Below are positions 21,256 through 33,639 of a stretch of DNA of 64,000 nt, one piece after another. The position numbers were made by a program, and so were the translations under genes. The notes under the pieces are model-generated. The model was not told the origin of the DNA, did not search any database, and was given only the letters and a program-made list of their open reading frames with translations. This DNA comes from Stenopsyche tienmushanensis (taxonomy: Eukaryota; Arthropoda; Insecta; Trichoptera; Stenopsychidae), in assembly GCA_008973525.1 (NCBI GenBank), contig WACJ01000315.1, forward strand, positions 1 to 64,000. The letters are read 5' to 3'. Numbering within the stretch: the first letter of the stretch is position 1; each line of letters opens with the position of its first letter.

Positions 21256-21299
21256 ATTCCAACTAACCATATTGATTTGCCACACACTACTAAATAATG

Positions 21300-21640
21300 T
21301 AATATATTAAAATGAACTGGATTTTGTTCGTTCTAAATGCGCTGCCATACCGTTTATTGGATTGCGATAAAACTTCGTCCACTTATTGCTAAGAAATTCG
21401 CAAATAACATAGGCATAGTTTAATATATAAAAATCAATGTTTGTTTGTCTGTATTTAATGCGCTGCCATACCGTTCATTCGATTGCAATAAAACTTTGCC
21501 AACTTATTGTTTGTATTTTTTTAAATAATATAGATTAACTTACAATAGATCTTATATATAAAAATCAATGTTTGTATGTTTGTTCATATTTTTTATAATA
21601 TAAACCTACAAACGATATTTTTAGAATTATTACATCGGCT
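21300..21640 (+). mobile_element. Helitron family H1, degenerate copy with two internal units
   Basis: It contains ttaaaatgaactggatttt, two copies of the gcgctgccataccgtt unit about 130 bp apart, then ataaaaatcaatgtttgtat. The 3' terminus has decayed. Confidence 0.6.
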
Positions 21641-22564
21641 AGTTCACAATAAATTTGACAGATTTTGCTTTAACAAAATGGCCAATGTAATATATAAAAT
21701 TGTATTACGCCCACCCTTACGATGCTATGTATTTGGTACACCATATGACATTCTCAGACCCCGTATTTATTTATTGTGTTGTTCTTAGCGTGTATGTATG
21801 CCTCAGTTGATACGCCGATCCTGATGTTTGGTGGTGTGAAAAATTAAGCAAACGCTCTCCATCGACAGCCTACTTCACTTTTCCCAATATTTTTCGTATC
21901 TTATCCATTCATATATTTCATTTAAAGGCGCCATGAATTTTAGAGTGCATTTTTTAAGACATGCCATCATTTCGATGTGTTTTGCGAGTCGATGAATCCC
22001 GTTCAAGTTTACATTATTTTTTTCTGGACGAAATTCTTCCCTGACAAATCAGCCTCGCATAATAACGATCGTAAAAGTAATAAATTGGATCGTTCTTTTT
22101 TATTGTTCTTTCGCAATTTTTCCTGGAAAGTTTCTTTTAAGCGAAATTGACCAAGAAAGTTTAACGCGCTTCTCGCAGATTAAATTAAATAGCACCGTCA
22201 TCGCCATTTTTTTTAAAAACCCCAACTAAAACAACTTTGATTAATCTGTTTGATTCAAAAAATGTGTATGAGAAGAAAAATATTTAATAAATCATCGATT
22301 CTAAATTGGTGCATTTTTACCCCATCTTCAACTGCTCGACGTTTAAATTTGATCCCATTGGGATTTCCTATTTATTTGCAAATTTTTGCTTTCGTCGTTT
22401 GCATGCAAAAGTTGTGCATGGTTTTTGTTTTACTTGACCATTTTGCTTTACATGGATCAACACTCATTGACTCGTTTTCTAATATACAAACTTCGTTTTG
22501 TAATGAGAGTTCGTAATCACTCTGTATACATGTTCGAGTACGTCATCCGATCACGAGGCGCTCA

Positions 22565-22635
22565 TTCGTCATGTCAGCGGTCCGAAAAGCGGACCGGTTG
22601 GACACACATACCTTATGTGACCACTCCGTCCTTTT
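22565..22635 (+). repeat. Dispersed piece U
   Basis: Carries gtcagcggtccgaaaagcgg followed by accactccgtcctttttta. The longest clear version of this piece. Confidence 0.5.
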
Positions 22636-22682
22636 TTAGGGCACTTAGAGCAATGTATTTATGCAATGCATAGCATTTTTTA

Positions 22683-22800
22683 AAAAGTCAAACATATCTG
22701 CTAGCTCACACGCATAGAGTCGACGGTCATCCAATACTATTTTGTGAATTTTCTTCACAATTTCTAGGGCGTTTATCTCATTTGATAGACTATTGCGATA
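22683..22800 (-). pseudogene. Mariner (M5 group) fragment
   Basis: The complement reads EIVKKIHKIVLDDRRL, then ELADM, as in the fragments at 29900 and 40600. Only about 110 bp remain. Confidence 0.55.
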
Positions 22801-23794
22801 TTCGTCTTAGTAGCTCATACGGCCTCATTTAAACTCAACATCTTACTGTTGTAAACGAAGTAGCAGACTCCGCGAGAATATAATCTAGCTCAGATTTGAT
22901 TCATTTTTATATTGTTTAATATAAACTAGTTTCAACTACTAAAAATGCGTCCTAATTAAATAAGGGTTTTGACTGTGTAAATTAGATATTTGTGAAAAAT
23001 CAAAATCTATTCCTAAGTTTCCGGGGCGTCGACGACTACCCTAAATTATTTCTTCGTTATAATTTGTAGGGATGGAAGAGATGTTCCCAATTTACAAGGG
23101 CTGTCAGTTAAAAAGGGCGGAGGTGGCACCGCGGGCGCCGCGTTCGTGTGGGCGAATCTCTGCGATCGACAAAGTCGAATCTTCAAAGCCTCGGCTCTGC
23201 AATTTTCAAACATGCATAAATATTCGCATATGTTTGCATACATAATTTTGCTTCTTTGCTTCGGATGCTAATTGCTCTTTCTCCGTCGTAAGTAGTGTAA
23301 ATACTGTTCCATTCATTTAATATAAAACAACAAAGCATGTTTATGGCGATGACTTTGCTATATTGACGCTCAGGTATAAATTTCCGCAGATTTTCCATAG
23401 ACAGCTCGCCTATTTATCTTTTAAAGATGCTGATGTATTATCCTATATAAAGGAAATTATTAAAATAGATATCCAATTAATGAATAAGCATCCATGGTTA
23501 GACAAGACAAGATCACTATACCCTTCAAGAATGGCGTGGTATTTTCATCAATTTCAAAGGCATTCTTAAAATATACCCAACAAATTGAATTTATACTAAT
23601 CAATTATGATTATGGACACAACATAAAGCCAAAATTCATCTGAAAAATAAAAATTAACTCAAGCACAATATCACGTGACCAAACGGTCACATATATCAAT
23701 ATGGAAATCATTTATCAATAAAACTCAATCTCTAATTTTCTACTCTTTATTCAGATATTGTTATACAATGTTATTATAAAAATGTGGTCGCTAA

Positions 23795-23860
23795 CCACAC
23801 TTCCTGTAGATTTGAGCCCATGACGATTGAGTTATAGTTTAGAACTAAATTTTATAAAAC
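23795..23860 (-). repeat. Second SINE-like copy, decayed
   Basis: Complement matches gactcgtagctcaatc and gtggctggcaacc of the copy at 42722 with several changes; the B box has decayed. Confidence 0.4.
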
Positions 23861-26335
23861 CGACTGAAATTATTACAAAATAAGGATTCAAATAATTATT
23901 TGCATCCAAAAATGTTGTCCCATTCAAAAGCTCAAGCTACGAGTAAATATTACACAAAGTTTTCAAAGAGGATAAAGACGTCACAGAACAAAATATACGA
24001 GAATGCTCTTTCAACAAAACGTTACAAAAATACAAAGGATTCCATTTCATTATATTTTCTGATGAAAAAACATCCAGATGCTCTCATAAATCAGATTGTA
24101 GCCAACTTATTATCTGATCGAAGACTTCCTCGACTCTCGGAGATTTTTCCATCGCAGATTGCGTCCTAATATTCGCATCACAAGTATAGCACTTTTCCAT
24201 TAAAACTTCTCGTTCTATGATCTGATCGTGTAAATTTTTCAATATCCAAATGCGCCACCGGCTATCGTACAGCCCCGGGCTATGAAGCCTTTTCTATATT
24301 CTAATAAGAGAAAATGGAAAGCCTTCCGGGAAAGCTTGGTCAAGAAATATTGTTCGAAGAAACCGCATATTGAACAGATTTCCGTCCCGCCGGAATCACA
24401 TACGTCCAATACTAACCGAACAAATAAAGCCAAAGCTCATTTTTATTTCGCTATTGCAAAAATATGATTGAATTTTATATAAATCTCATCGAATCATATT
24501 TGGAATCGTTCGACTGATTTAACACGCCCATTTGGTTTCATAAAATGCAATGCAATATGAGATTTAATAAACACATTTTCATTGCTCTAAGCTCTTTTTG
24601 TGTAATAAAAAATAAAATAGGTAGACGCACACACGCACGCACAGCATAGGCGGCGCATGCGCGTAGCGCATCTATGATATATGCGACAGATACACTACAA
24701 ACATTTATTTTTTCGAACTATTGCCGCTTAGTATTTCACTTTTCGTGATGCGCAAGTCCATTTGCTCTAAAGCGCTTAATGTAAACAAGTTTCATGTATT
24801 AAATTTTTGTAAAGCTTAATTTTTTTTATATACATAAATACGCAAATGACGGCCACCGACAACGCATGCTGCCATTGCCATCCGTCTTTAAGTTCTTTTC
24901 TCCAATTGCCCAGGCCTAGATATGCGGATGCCTGTTTATCCCAGCGAAGAACACTGAAAAACTCCTGCTGAAAAATATACTTTTGCATAGATAGGATTGA
25001 ATCACTTTAATAAATTGCCATGTCAATGAATATCGTTTTGTGGATCAGATCGTAGTGTCAAACAAAATCGAACGCCTTTTCGATGTCTAAGAGTATGATA
25101 TCGGTACTTCTTTTCATGTTAAAATTTCTTAAAACATGTTTAACCAATCTAGTCAACGGAAGGACAGTAGAGCAATTGTTCGAATTTATAACATTATCAA
25201 TTTTGAATTTATGTTTGAATTGTTACGGGAATCCTTATTGCAAATTTAACGATTTGGCTATTAATCGCATTATTTGACATTTAAAGAACTTATTTTCTAA
25301 AGCTTATTAATTTGATTTGATACGTTTGAGCAAAACTCTTAATCCAATATTTTTGCCACAATATCTCTTATTTTTGATTTTAAGATTTAAATTATATACT
25401 TGTTTAACTATTCCCCACTACTCAATTCCATTTCTACATCATTACCCATCAGCCTTATTAATCCCTTCAATGTATTGAGGCGCCTACACATAATCCGAGC
25501 ATTATGTCTGATCTCCATAGCACTCAAATTTAGAATCATATATTTATAACACATTTGATAATTGCATACCATAAAATGAAAGCCCTGCCCTTGTGGAAAA
25601 AAGAATTGCTAAACATTCGATGCTTGGGTAAATACAAATTTAATCTTCTTAAAATCTACTGATTCGTTTTGAAGCCACAATTCAATTCAAATAAAACCAT
25701 TGTATAAATTAAATCCTATAAACGATATGCAATTATAATAATTCATCTTAAGGTTGGTTCGTAGAAGCGCTTTGTGTCTATTGCTTTTAGAAATCTTCAG
25801 CAGATCTTATTTTTAAATAATAATTGTGCTTCAGTAGATTTTTTCTAAACAAATTTAATATCAGGAATTAATTTCAAATCAAAATTGGCTATATAGACTT
25901 GGATGCCAATTTTTCACAACAGACGTTAGTTCTGAAGTTGCGGGGGCGTACATTTTATAATTCTCAAGGAAATGGGACGTGGATTAGGGATCTTCTTTTG
26001 GATTCTATGACCTTTTTCAGGAAAGAGGTGGGAACATAGATGAAGCTTAAACACATTTGAAATCCTCTAAAATCCTTAGACTTATGAAAATGTCGAAAGC
26101 CTCCCTAATCTCGCGCTGAGCTGGCAAACGACATGCGTGTTCTCGTTTTGTCTCGAACCCTTCCCAAGGAACAGTTCTGATTCATTTAAAAATTAAAAAT
26201 ATCACATTTGATCCTTATAATTATTTAAAGAGAAAAAATCTTTGGAAAATATTGATACTTATCCAACGATATAATTATAGTTTTTCATAGTTTGAAGTTG
26301 CCTGCTCTGATCTTATTAATATCTGTGATGTACAG
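23861..26335. other. Large intron, middle part
   Basis: An 89-codon + frame at 23900-24169 has no start ATG at its beginning and no family resemblance. Otherwise only the weak repeat at 24650-24780. Confidence 0.4.
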
Positions 26336-26660
26336 GGTCTTTCAAAAAGGACGCTCAATTTTCAAATATAAATAAAACAAATCATGTACAAAAATTTGTA
26401 TTAAATTGTTATTTATTCAAAAAACAATATTTTACGGCATTAAATATTCTCCAAGCGAAAGCATTAATCTGTTTGTTAAAATGCTCGTAAGTCCCATTTT
26501 CCTACCTTATTAGAGTAATTTCATTCTGCAAAATTCACAAAGTGCACTTGAACCCCTAGTCGGCCATTGTGCATTCGAGGCATGCAACAGAAGCTTGATG
26601 GAGATGTTTTAATGAAATAATTCCATGGCTCGATAGTTTAAAGTGTTCCTGAGAGTTCGG
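26336..26660 (+). mobile_element. Probable end of the same transposon group
   Basis: It starts tacagggtctttcaaaaagg, a typical terminal-repeat form for this group. About 300 bp follow in which no protein is readable. The partner end was not found. Confidence 0.35.
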
Positions 26661-27117
26661 CGTTCAGTTCGACGGAAAAGTCCCTTTATCATTTTTCTGA
26701 TTCCAAAATAAAATCATGGGACGATGGTTATTTCGGAATAGCACCCGCGGCCGTAAAAATAAAAATGAGAAACATCAAATTTTCAAGAATCCATATTTGT
26801 AAGGCATTTCGGGCACGGCCGGTACGAACGTATAGAGTAATTTTGAAAAGTCCCTCTACGTGGAGTTTTCCGCATATTTATAGCTTGCTGTTTTTACGGT
26901 GTGCATTATTCATACGTCCATTATGTTGACATGTTGTTTGCCTTTTTTTCTAAAAATAGCAAAATGTTATATTTTACTAGTTGTGTGGCTATGCTGAAGG
27001 TGTCCTTTGAGCAGAAAAAATGACAACGCTATGGAATTTTTTTTTAATATCTGTATTATGGGCCTCGTGCCTTCATCGACATTAATACTTCCAAGATGTA
27101 TGTACTTAAACATTTTT

Positions 27118-27500
27118 TTAAATATGATGATGGTGATTTGGGACCTCGTTCTGTTGAAATTTTCGGACATGGCGTCCGATCGCGAGGCGTTCCTTCGTTG
27201 TATCAGTGGTCCGAAACAAGGTCCGGTTGGACACGTAAACCTTGTGGCCACTAATTTTAGGGGTTTTTGTAAAAGTTTTCGGGGAAAACGCATCCCCGGG
27301 GCTTTCTACGATCTCCATCAGGTAATAGAGGCCCTTCCTTGCGATTGGTAGTGATTAGTGGGCTCGCACCCTTAGCACATATGCAGCTGTCCATGTGAGA
27401 AGCATGCACGCATACCCTGTGTGTTTCTGTTTTTAGTTGATGCTCACACCGGAAAGTGTACACGTTTCAATTCGAATAGCATATCAGTCAGAATCATTGG
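27118..27500 (-). mobile_element. Helitron family H2, interior
   Basis: It contains the marker gatatgctattcgaattg through gcatgcttctcacatgg, then a segment (aagccccggggatgcg) shared only with 33290-33360, then gtgtccaaccggac as at 4320. No terminus is preserved. Confidence 0.6.
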
Positions 27501-27711
27501 GACACAGTCTCTTTTTCTTGAATTTCTTCAATTCAAACTGTAGCTCCGATGATATTATTCATCAATTCTTTTCACTAAAAACCTGGTACCATTGCTACAT
27601 GTCGTGGTGGATTTAAATTTCAGAGAAGAATTATAGGCACGCCAATTTTCAGTGCTAAAATACCTAATTCAAATATATTTTTTATATAGAATGATAAACT
27701 TTTATTTGTGA

Positions 27712-27880
27712 AGCTCAAAGGCATTGCTTTGCTTGGCGGGTACTCGCGTTTAGAATTCATGAATGATTGATTTGTTGCATGGCATTATCGCCTCTCGGCA
27801 TAGTTGACTAAAGCCTTTTTTTGCATTAGCAACCGGATCGGACACAGTGACACCGGATACCTGACGCCGAGCAGTAGACA
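27712..27880 (-). repeat. Repeat family T, copy with central deletion
   Basis: The minus-strand sense begins gtctactgctcggcgtcag, keeps aactatgccgagaggcg and ends in gtacccgccaagcaaagcaa. The protein-like centre seen in the other two copies is lost. Confidence 0.5.
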
Positions 27881-27914
27881 TTCATTTTATAGATAGAATA
27901 TTAGCATGTTATAT

Positions 27915-28040
27915 TAAGGCGTACCACATGAACGTTCGGAATTTGTAAAAGAAAATTAAAACGACATACCTCTACCAAAATATAATTTATTCAATCAAAA
28001 CAGTCTTTTTCTCGTCAAAAAGGCTACAAGAACTCCTTAG
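27915..28040 (+). mobile_element. Mariner family M1, left end
   Basis: TAAGGCGTACCACATGAACG plus TTCGGAATT, followed by the family's subterminal sequence (aaaacgacat, then tttattcaatcaaaa). The interior was not recognised. Confidence 0.55.
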
Positions 28041-28134
28041 GCGGTAGTATTTCTTTGTTTCGGTGTTAGCATACCTGGCATATAGGGGGATCCTTACGGT
28101 CAACTTGTTTTATCAGCTGTTTTGTCAGTCATTT

Positions 28135-28262
28135 TATTAAGTCACAGTAAATTCTTCCGATGGAAAGGTCGTCGCGTGCTCCCGCCACCTCCCGTCACCT
28201 GTTTTTTGAATTTAACAGAACAATACCATTGCGAATATCCATCAGAAACTCATGGAAGTCTA
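28135..28262 (-). repeat. Repeat family R-B, minus strand
   Basis: Complement matches gatggatattcgc, gtgacgggaggtggcggga and ggaagaatttactgtgac. Confidence 0.5.
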
Positions 28263-29637
28263 TTCATGGAGCCACTACATCCTAGAGTCCAAAAATAGCG
28301 AGCGATGGAGGTCTATTTATTTCATCGAAAGAATCAATATTCATAAAACACATCACTCAATAAGTTCGTAGGATATTTTTGAGAAGAAATTGTGAAAAAA
28401 CGATCCTACTACAACACCCATCCTATTCGTTTTGCCGATGAGTTTTCAATGGTTCCAATGGGATCTCAGTCATTATGATCACCCCAAACTAAATATAAGG
28501 TCTCAAAATACGCGAATACATTTCGATACCCCTAATACTAATAAATTTACCTTGGAAATATGTGGAAAATTCATTTGAATTTTTCCCCAGTAAATTATAG
28601 ATAAGTCTGCGTTCATAGAATAACTGAATGCACCTTCCTTTGAATGATCGATTCTCAGAATCTAAGACTTTTTATTATTAAAAAGCAGCCAACTGAAGAC
28701 GTCCTCGATGCTCGATAAAACTTCCAAATTGATCTTCAAACTGCTCTCCAAAGACTCGCTTATGGTTTTTTTTCCTACAAAAATATAAATTCTTTCAGAA
28801 CTATTCAAATTATTCAAAGTCATCACATTTTCAAAGTCACCCTTGAAAAATATAACAGGTTTAAATTGTGATCATATGAATCCGATATTTTCACCCCTCG
28901 ACAATGTAAAATCTAAAAAAAATATATTGCTACTCAATTTAAAATAGAGATGTTATTTTAAGAGAATAGCATTAGCTTTCCTGTGGAATAAACCTTCTCG
29001 ACTGCAAGCTGTAGATAAAAGAGAAAGGCATTCAATTTAATAGTCGGTCAATATTCTTAAAAACAAGCAAACACTTTAAGAAATAATGTATTTTTATATT
29101 ATTATGCTATTTGGGTTGCCCCATGATTATATGCCATATTTTGATGTTTTAAATATTGTATTTCCATTTTATATGAGATGTGAATAAATTCATGATGCAT
29201 AAATAGAAAAATGTCATTAAAATCTTATTCCGATTGATTGACCGCCCGGTTGTAAAACAATGGGTCGGAATTTCTGTCGGGGAAATAAAGCGATTCGTGT
29301 TGTAAGTAGAATATTAGACAAACAAGGGATGAAGTGAAATTCCATGCGCACAATACAATAGTGAGAAGCATATCACACAAATGGGTGTATCTTGTAAATG
29401 ATGGAGAATAACAGTGTTTATTTTCGATTTTCAACTTAGACATTATGAGTTGAATCATCGACATTTGAAATAATTGAAACGCATCGTCCCGCGAGAGGTT
29501 TAATCCGGCGCCCGGTTCTTCAAATCATGATACACGCTTATATTTGTAATATTTACACCGCATCATTATTATACAAGCATAAGAACCGATGTTTAAATTT
29601 ATTATACGCTAGGGTTATTTCATAAGTGCGCTCATTC
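28263..29637. other. Large intron, no feature recognised
   Basis: AT-rich, unassigned; no splice pair or repeat relation seen. Confidence 0.5.
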
Positions 29638-29639
29638 GT

Positions 29640-30200
29640 CATGTCAGCGATCTGAAAAGCGGACCGATTGGACACACATGCCTTGTGGTCACTCCGTCCT
29701 TTTTTTTAATGTTTTTTTTGGCATTGGCTGTGAAGTGATTGATCCATGTTTCATTCATGGTTATGAATCGATGCAAAAACTCGGCATTATTGCTGTGAAA
29801 CACCGCCAAACACTCGATTGAAACATCCACACGATGCTGCTTTTTTTTCATTGTAAGCAAACGCGGCACCCATCTTGCGCACAGCTTTCTCGTGTGCATT
29901 TTTTTTAAATTTTAAAATGTCTACCATGTGTGCTAGCTTGTACATTTTTAATCGATGGTCATCCATTACCATTTTGTGGATTTTATTCACCATTTCTGAC
30001 GCGTTTTTATCACGCACTGACTCATAGACATTCTTCAACGTTTGGGAACTCCTGGTCTAAACAATTCGACCCGCTCGTAATATTTAAGTGCCTGAATTTT
30101 ACGATGCGAGTAATCCTCGAATCTGCACGTTCAAATGCTCGTTCCTTTTTTAGAAACATACCTACAATTAAGGAGCTGAATTTAAGTCTATCGCAGTAAA
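29640..30200 (-). pseudogene. Mariner (M5 group) transposase fragment
   Basis: Two overlapping minus-strand frames together read NKIHKMVMDDHRLKMYKLAH and HTRKLCARWVPRLLTMKKK, then EFLHRFITMNETWINHF. This is the N-terminal half of a mariner transposase, with the conserved ARWVPRLLT hinge and the region of the first catalytic Asp. That Asp is Asn here (MNETW for GDETW). A frameshift lies between the two parts. The fragment ends in the dispersed piece near 29638-29700. Confidence 0.75.
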
Positions 30201-31211
30201 GGCGGAAACGTACGAAAGGTCGAAACGACGTTCGCCAATACGCTTGAAAAACATCACATAATAATCGAAATTATGAGGGTCCAAATGTATGAAATGGATT
30301 TAGAAACATGTTTTTTTTTCGATTTAATCTGCGTATTATAACTGAATTAAATGGAAAACGTCTTGGAAAGCTTTTCCCCGAAGGGAAGACTATGTCAAGT
30401 TCAATGCGTCGATTTCTCGGGGCCGATATATAAATATGTTTGCAGGACATCAATAAGTTCTTGTTGATTGTGAGCCTTGAAATCTTCAAGTGGTTTCGAT
30501 TAATTGCCAACAATTGAGCTCCAACAATGATCCAATTTTATGGAACGCTTAATTGTCCATAATTGTAGCCCCTGGGCATTTTTCCTGTTGCTAAACGTCA
30601 TATTCACTACTGTGAAAATTCGGCAAAAAAAATACAATCGTTAGCTTTTGTACGCATCGAGAGGTCGGAATTTTCAGAAAAGTAAACCCAAGATAAACAA
30701 TTACTTTCTAAATTGGAATCGATTAACTCAGTCGTTGTTGGGGGAAGACTCGACTGAAACTTGTTCTTTAATTAAGAATTCCGACATACTCATTTAATCA
30801 TAATTAATTATGGAGTCTGCCAGAATGTATATAATATACCATAAGATTTTTTTCGTACTGAACATCTTTATCTAAGAGAATTTAAATTAAATTAACCCTT
30901 TGGTGTGTATGCACTCACGTGTTGAGTGAACCCTCGAGCTATTCAGAGAGAGTATTCTGTTCCTTCGCTACTTAAATTTAAGACACAAATATAAAGCACT
31001 TGTCCTTTCCAAAACCGTGCCAAAAATACGTGCCGTTTTTACACTTCTGTTAAGTTATAAAAAAATTAATGAACGCAATGTTTTTAATAGTTTTGATTTT
31101 ATACACATTAAAACAATCATTGTTCAGTTTATTCTAGCTATTCTACCATATGGATGCGTACAATTTTCGTAGAAGTGCTAAATTTCGATCGGATTGCAAG
31201 TCGTGCAATGA

Positions 31212-31776
31212 TAAAGCGGAAAGAAATGTCATTTTTTTTGGTTGCGTCTTTGCCGTCAATTTGCATTAAGTTTCTGACGAATGAATACGTCAATATGGGT
31301 ATCATTTTGAAGCTCTATTGTTTGTCTTCCTTTTTCAAATATTTTTATATTTTTTTAGCCAAAGTGAAAATGTCAGAAAGCCAGAAATTGATGAGATTTG
31401 CGATCTTGCTTACTGTTTTTATTCGATAAAGGATTAAAAGCTAAAGAAGCTACCCACAGCATCTGTGATACATATGGCGATATATTGGCATACAGATAGG
31501 TTTAAAGCTGAAAAAGCGATCAGTGCTAGTTAACAAGCAAAGAAGAATATTTCAGCATTATAATGCAAGACCACACGCAGCAAGGATTACGCAGAACAAA
31601 ATAAGGGAGCTGGATTTGGAAGTGCTGCAACATCCACCATATTCTCTTAACATTGCACCTTCAGACTATCACCTTTTTAAGTCATAAGAACATTTGTTTC
31701 GTGATAAAAAAAATTATTACATTGAATGATAAAAAATTTACCAAATAACGAAAAAATTACATTTCTTTCCGCTTTG
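31212..31776 (+). pseudogene. Mariner family M2 copy 2, internally deleted transposase
   Basis: The same termini as copy 1 (aagcggaaagaaatgtcatt and complement) follow TA at 31212; the right flank has decayed to TG. The interior keeps the helix-turn-helix stretch (FIRxRIKS-type frame with ATHSICDTYGDI). It then jumps to LVNKQRRIFQHYNARPHAAR and APSDYHLF. The second catalytic Asp is Tyr (HYNARP for HDNARP), and SPDL has become SLNI. It has a larger deletion than copy 1, from different breakpoints, so the two were shortened independently. Confidence 0.8.
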
Positions 31777-33139
31777 CCTGATAATTAAACTCCATGTCTA
31801 ATAATGTCAATCTAAATGGGGAAGCCAGTTTTTCAACCCCGTTTGCGTAATTAGCTCTAGGGGATGAAATATTTAACGGGCCATGAATGGATCAACATTT
31901 TCTTTGCACCATCATATATCGTCCGAAAAATGTTTAGTTCGGCCAATGACATTGTTCAAATTCCGGCATCATAAACAAACGCGATAATAAATTCCGCGAA
32001 CAAATTAATTAGCACATTAACACGTAAAATTGTTGAAATGATTGCATATTCTCCGATGTTTAGTTTGATCCAATATTCACATTGGCGGGAGCATAGTAAT
32101 TTGATGTATTTTATCAATGAATGCTCACATATTCCAATGAGCATTCAACGGGGTGGTTTTGCAAACATTCGGAGCAAAATGTTTGACATTTTGTGCAATT
32201 TTCTAATGGATGAATTCTGTCGCAAAATCGCATATTTTCGATTTTTTCCCTCTTTGCAAAGATAATATTTATTGTGGCATCTTACCGAAATAATTCTCGA
32301 CTGTATCAACACTGTCGTTCTTAAAACAAAGAGGAAAATTACGGTGAAAACGTTATGAGAGACAAAAGATTTTCCACTGATCATAGCACGGTTACTCTTT
32401 TATAAAAATATAACATCTTTATATTGCGCCCTTCTTTGTGCTTTTGATTCAAATTGCTTTCAAATGTGGATATTAAATTGGAATACATTTCCAACAACTA
32501 AATTTCGAATTTTCGCCTGAAAATTAATTTCAGCAGATAATTAACGGTCGAAGCCTATTGCTGTACTCCCAATGCATTTATAAGCCTGATTTGTACGTTT
32601 GCTATTTAAAGTTGCCATCAATAAGCTTCAGAATATGAGCAAAGCCTGTACGTCAAATGATGTAGACTATTTTCAAGCATCGTTATTAAAATTAGTATCC
32701 TCGTTTCAACCGGCTTAAAACTTTGTATATAAAATAGTTCGATGCAAAATTGCAGACATGAGCTAGCACCTGGGGTTCGTTGAGCAATAAGTGACTTAAA
32801 ACCAGTATATGTAACATGTGACGTTATTATCAATTTTATAATACAAACTTCGTCCTTTCATCCAGCTTACTAAAATGTGAATATGAAATATTTCGAATGC
32901 ATTAATGTAAAATGAATAAGCTCCCTGCAAGAGCTTTATATTGATAAGCAATACTATTTGTTAATTATTTTGATCTTCTAAATTAATTTATGGATGTATT
33001 ATTTGAAATTAAACATATTCCGAATTTGAACAAGCATAGATTGGTTTTAATAAAATATATAAAAAATGGCGAAACTCGGATAACTACGCCGCTGGAAGTC
33101 TTACACGTGCCGACTACCGAATCATGGTCGCAGAAAAAT
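31777..33139. other. Large intron, no feature recognised
   Basis: Overlapping short frames on both strands without motifs. Confidence 0.5.
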
Positions 33140-33370
33140 CGAAGCGACTGATATGCTATTCGAATTGAAACGTGTGCAGTTTCCGGTGTGAGCATCAACA
33201 AAAAAACAGAAACACACAGGGTATGCGTGCATGCTTCTCACATGGATAGCTGCATATGTGCTTAGGGTGCGAGCCCACTATTTGCTACCGGTCGCAAGGA
33301 AGGGCCTTTACGACCCGATGGAGATCGTAGAAAGCCCCGGGGATGCGTTTTCCCTCAAAACTTTTACAAA
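33140..33370 (+). mobile_element. Helitron family H2, interior
   Basis: The same order of pieces as 27118-27500: marker block, gggtgcgagcccact, then agaaagccccggggatgcg. It runs directly into a minus-strand frame at 33364-33636. Confidence 0.6.
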
Positions 33371-33636
33371 AATACTTGTTTGGTACAAGGTTGGTATTCC
33401 AACCAAAATTTCCTCATGTCACGTAAGAGTGAAACCTTGTATTTCAAAGGAAGGACATACATTTCTCGAATCGCTTGATTCACGCTCTGGATAAATCCGC
33501 CACTGCTAACGTTCATGTTCAAGTTTTGAGAGTCGACCGCTCGTTTCGGCCGCGGAAAGTTCTGATCTACCCCGGGCCTCGGTCTTGGTGTTTTGTGTTT
33601 TGGCGTCTGGATAAGTGCGTATTTTTGTTCGCGCAC
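33364..33636 (-). CDS. Unidentified 90-codon ORF joined to a Helitron piece
   Basis: The minus-strand frame is hydrophilic and Pro/Arg-rich at first (TPKHKTPRPRPGVDQNFPRP). A compact part follows (SGGFIQSVNQAIREMYVLPL and KYKVSLLRDMRKFWLEYQ). The last codons run into the H2 Helitron piece ending near 33370, so the frame crosses a repeat boundary. GC-rich compared with its flanks. No family recognised. It may be part of a transposon-encoded protein. Confidence 0.25.
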   Translation of the reverse strand: MREQKYALIQTPKHKTPRPRPGVDQNFPRPKRAVDSQNLNMNVSSGGFIQSVNQAIREMYVLPLKYKVSLLRDMRKFWLEYQPCTKQVFL

Positions 33637-33639
33637 AGC

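Noticed and set aside
23046..23243. 65-codon minus-strand ORF and an open + frame in a GC-rich patch
   Set aside because: There are no splice pairs in phase with the cyclase and no similarity I can name; too short to support.
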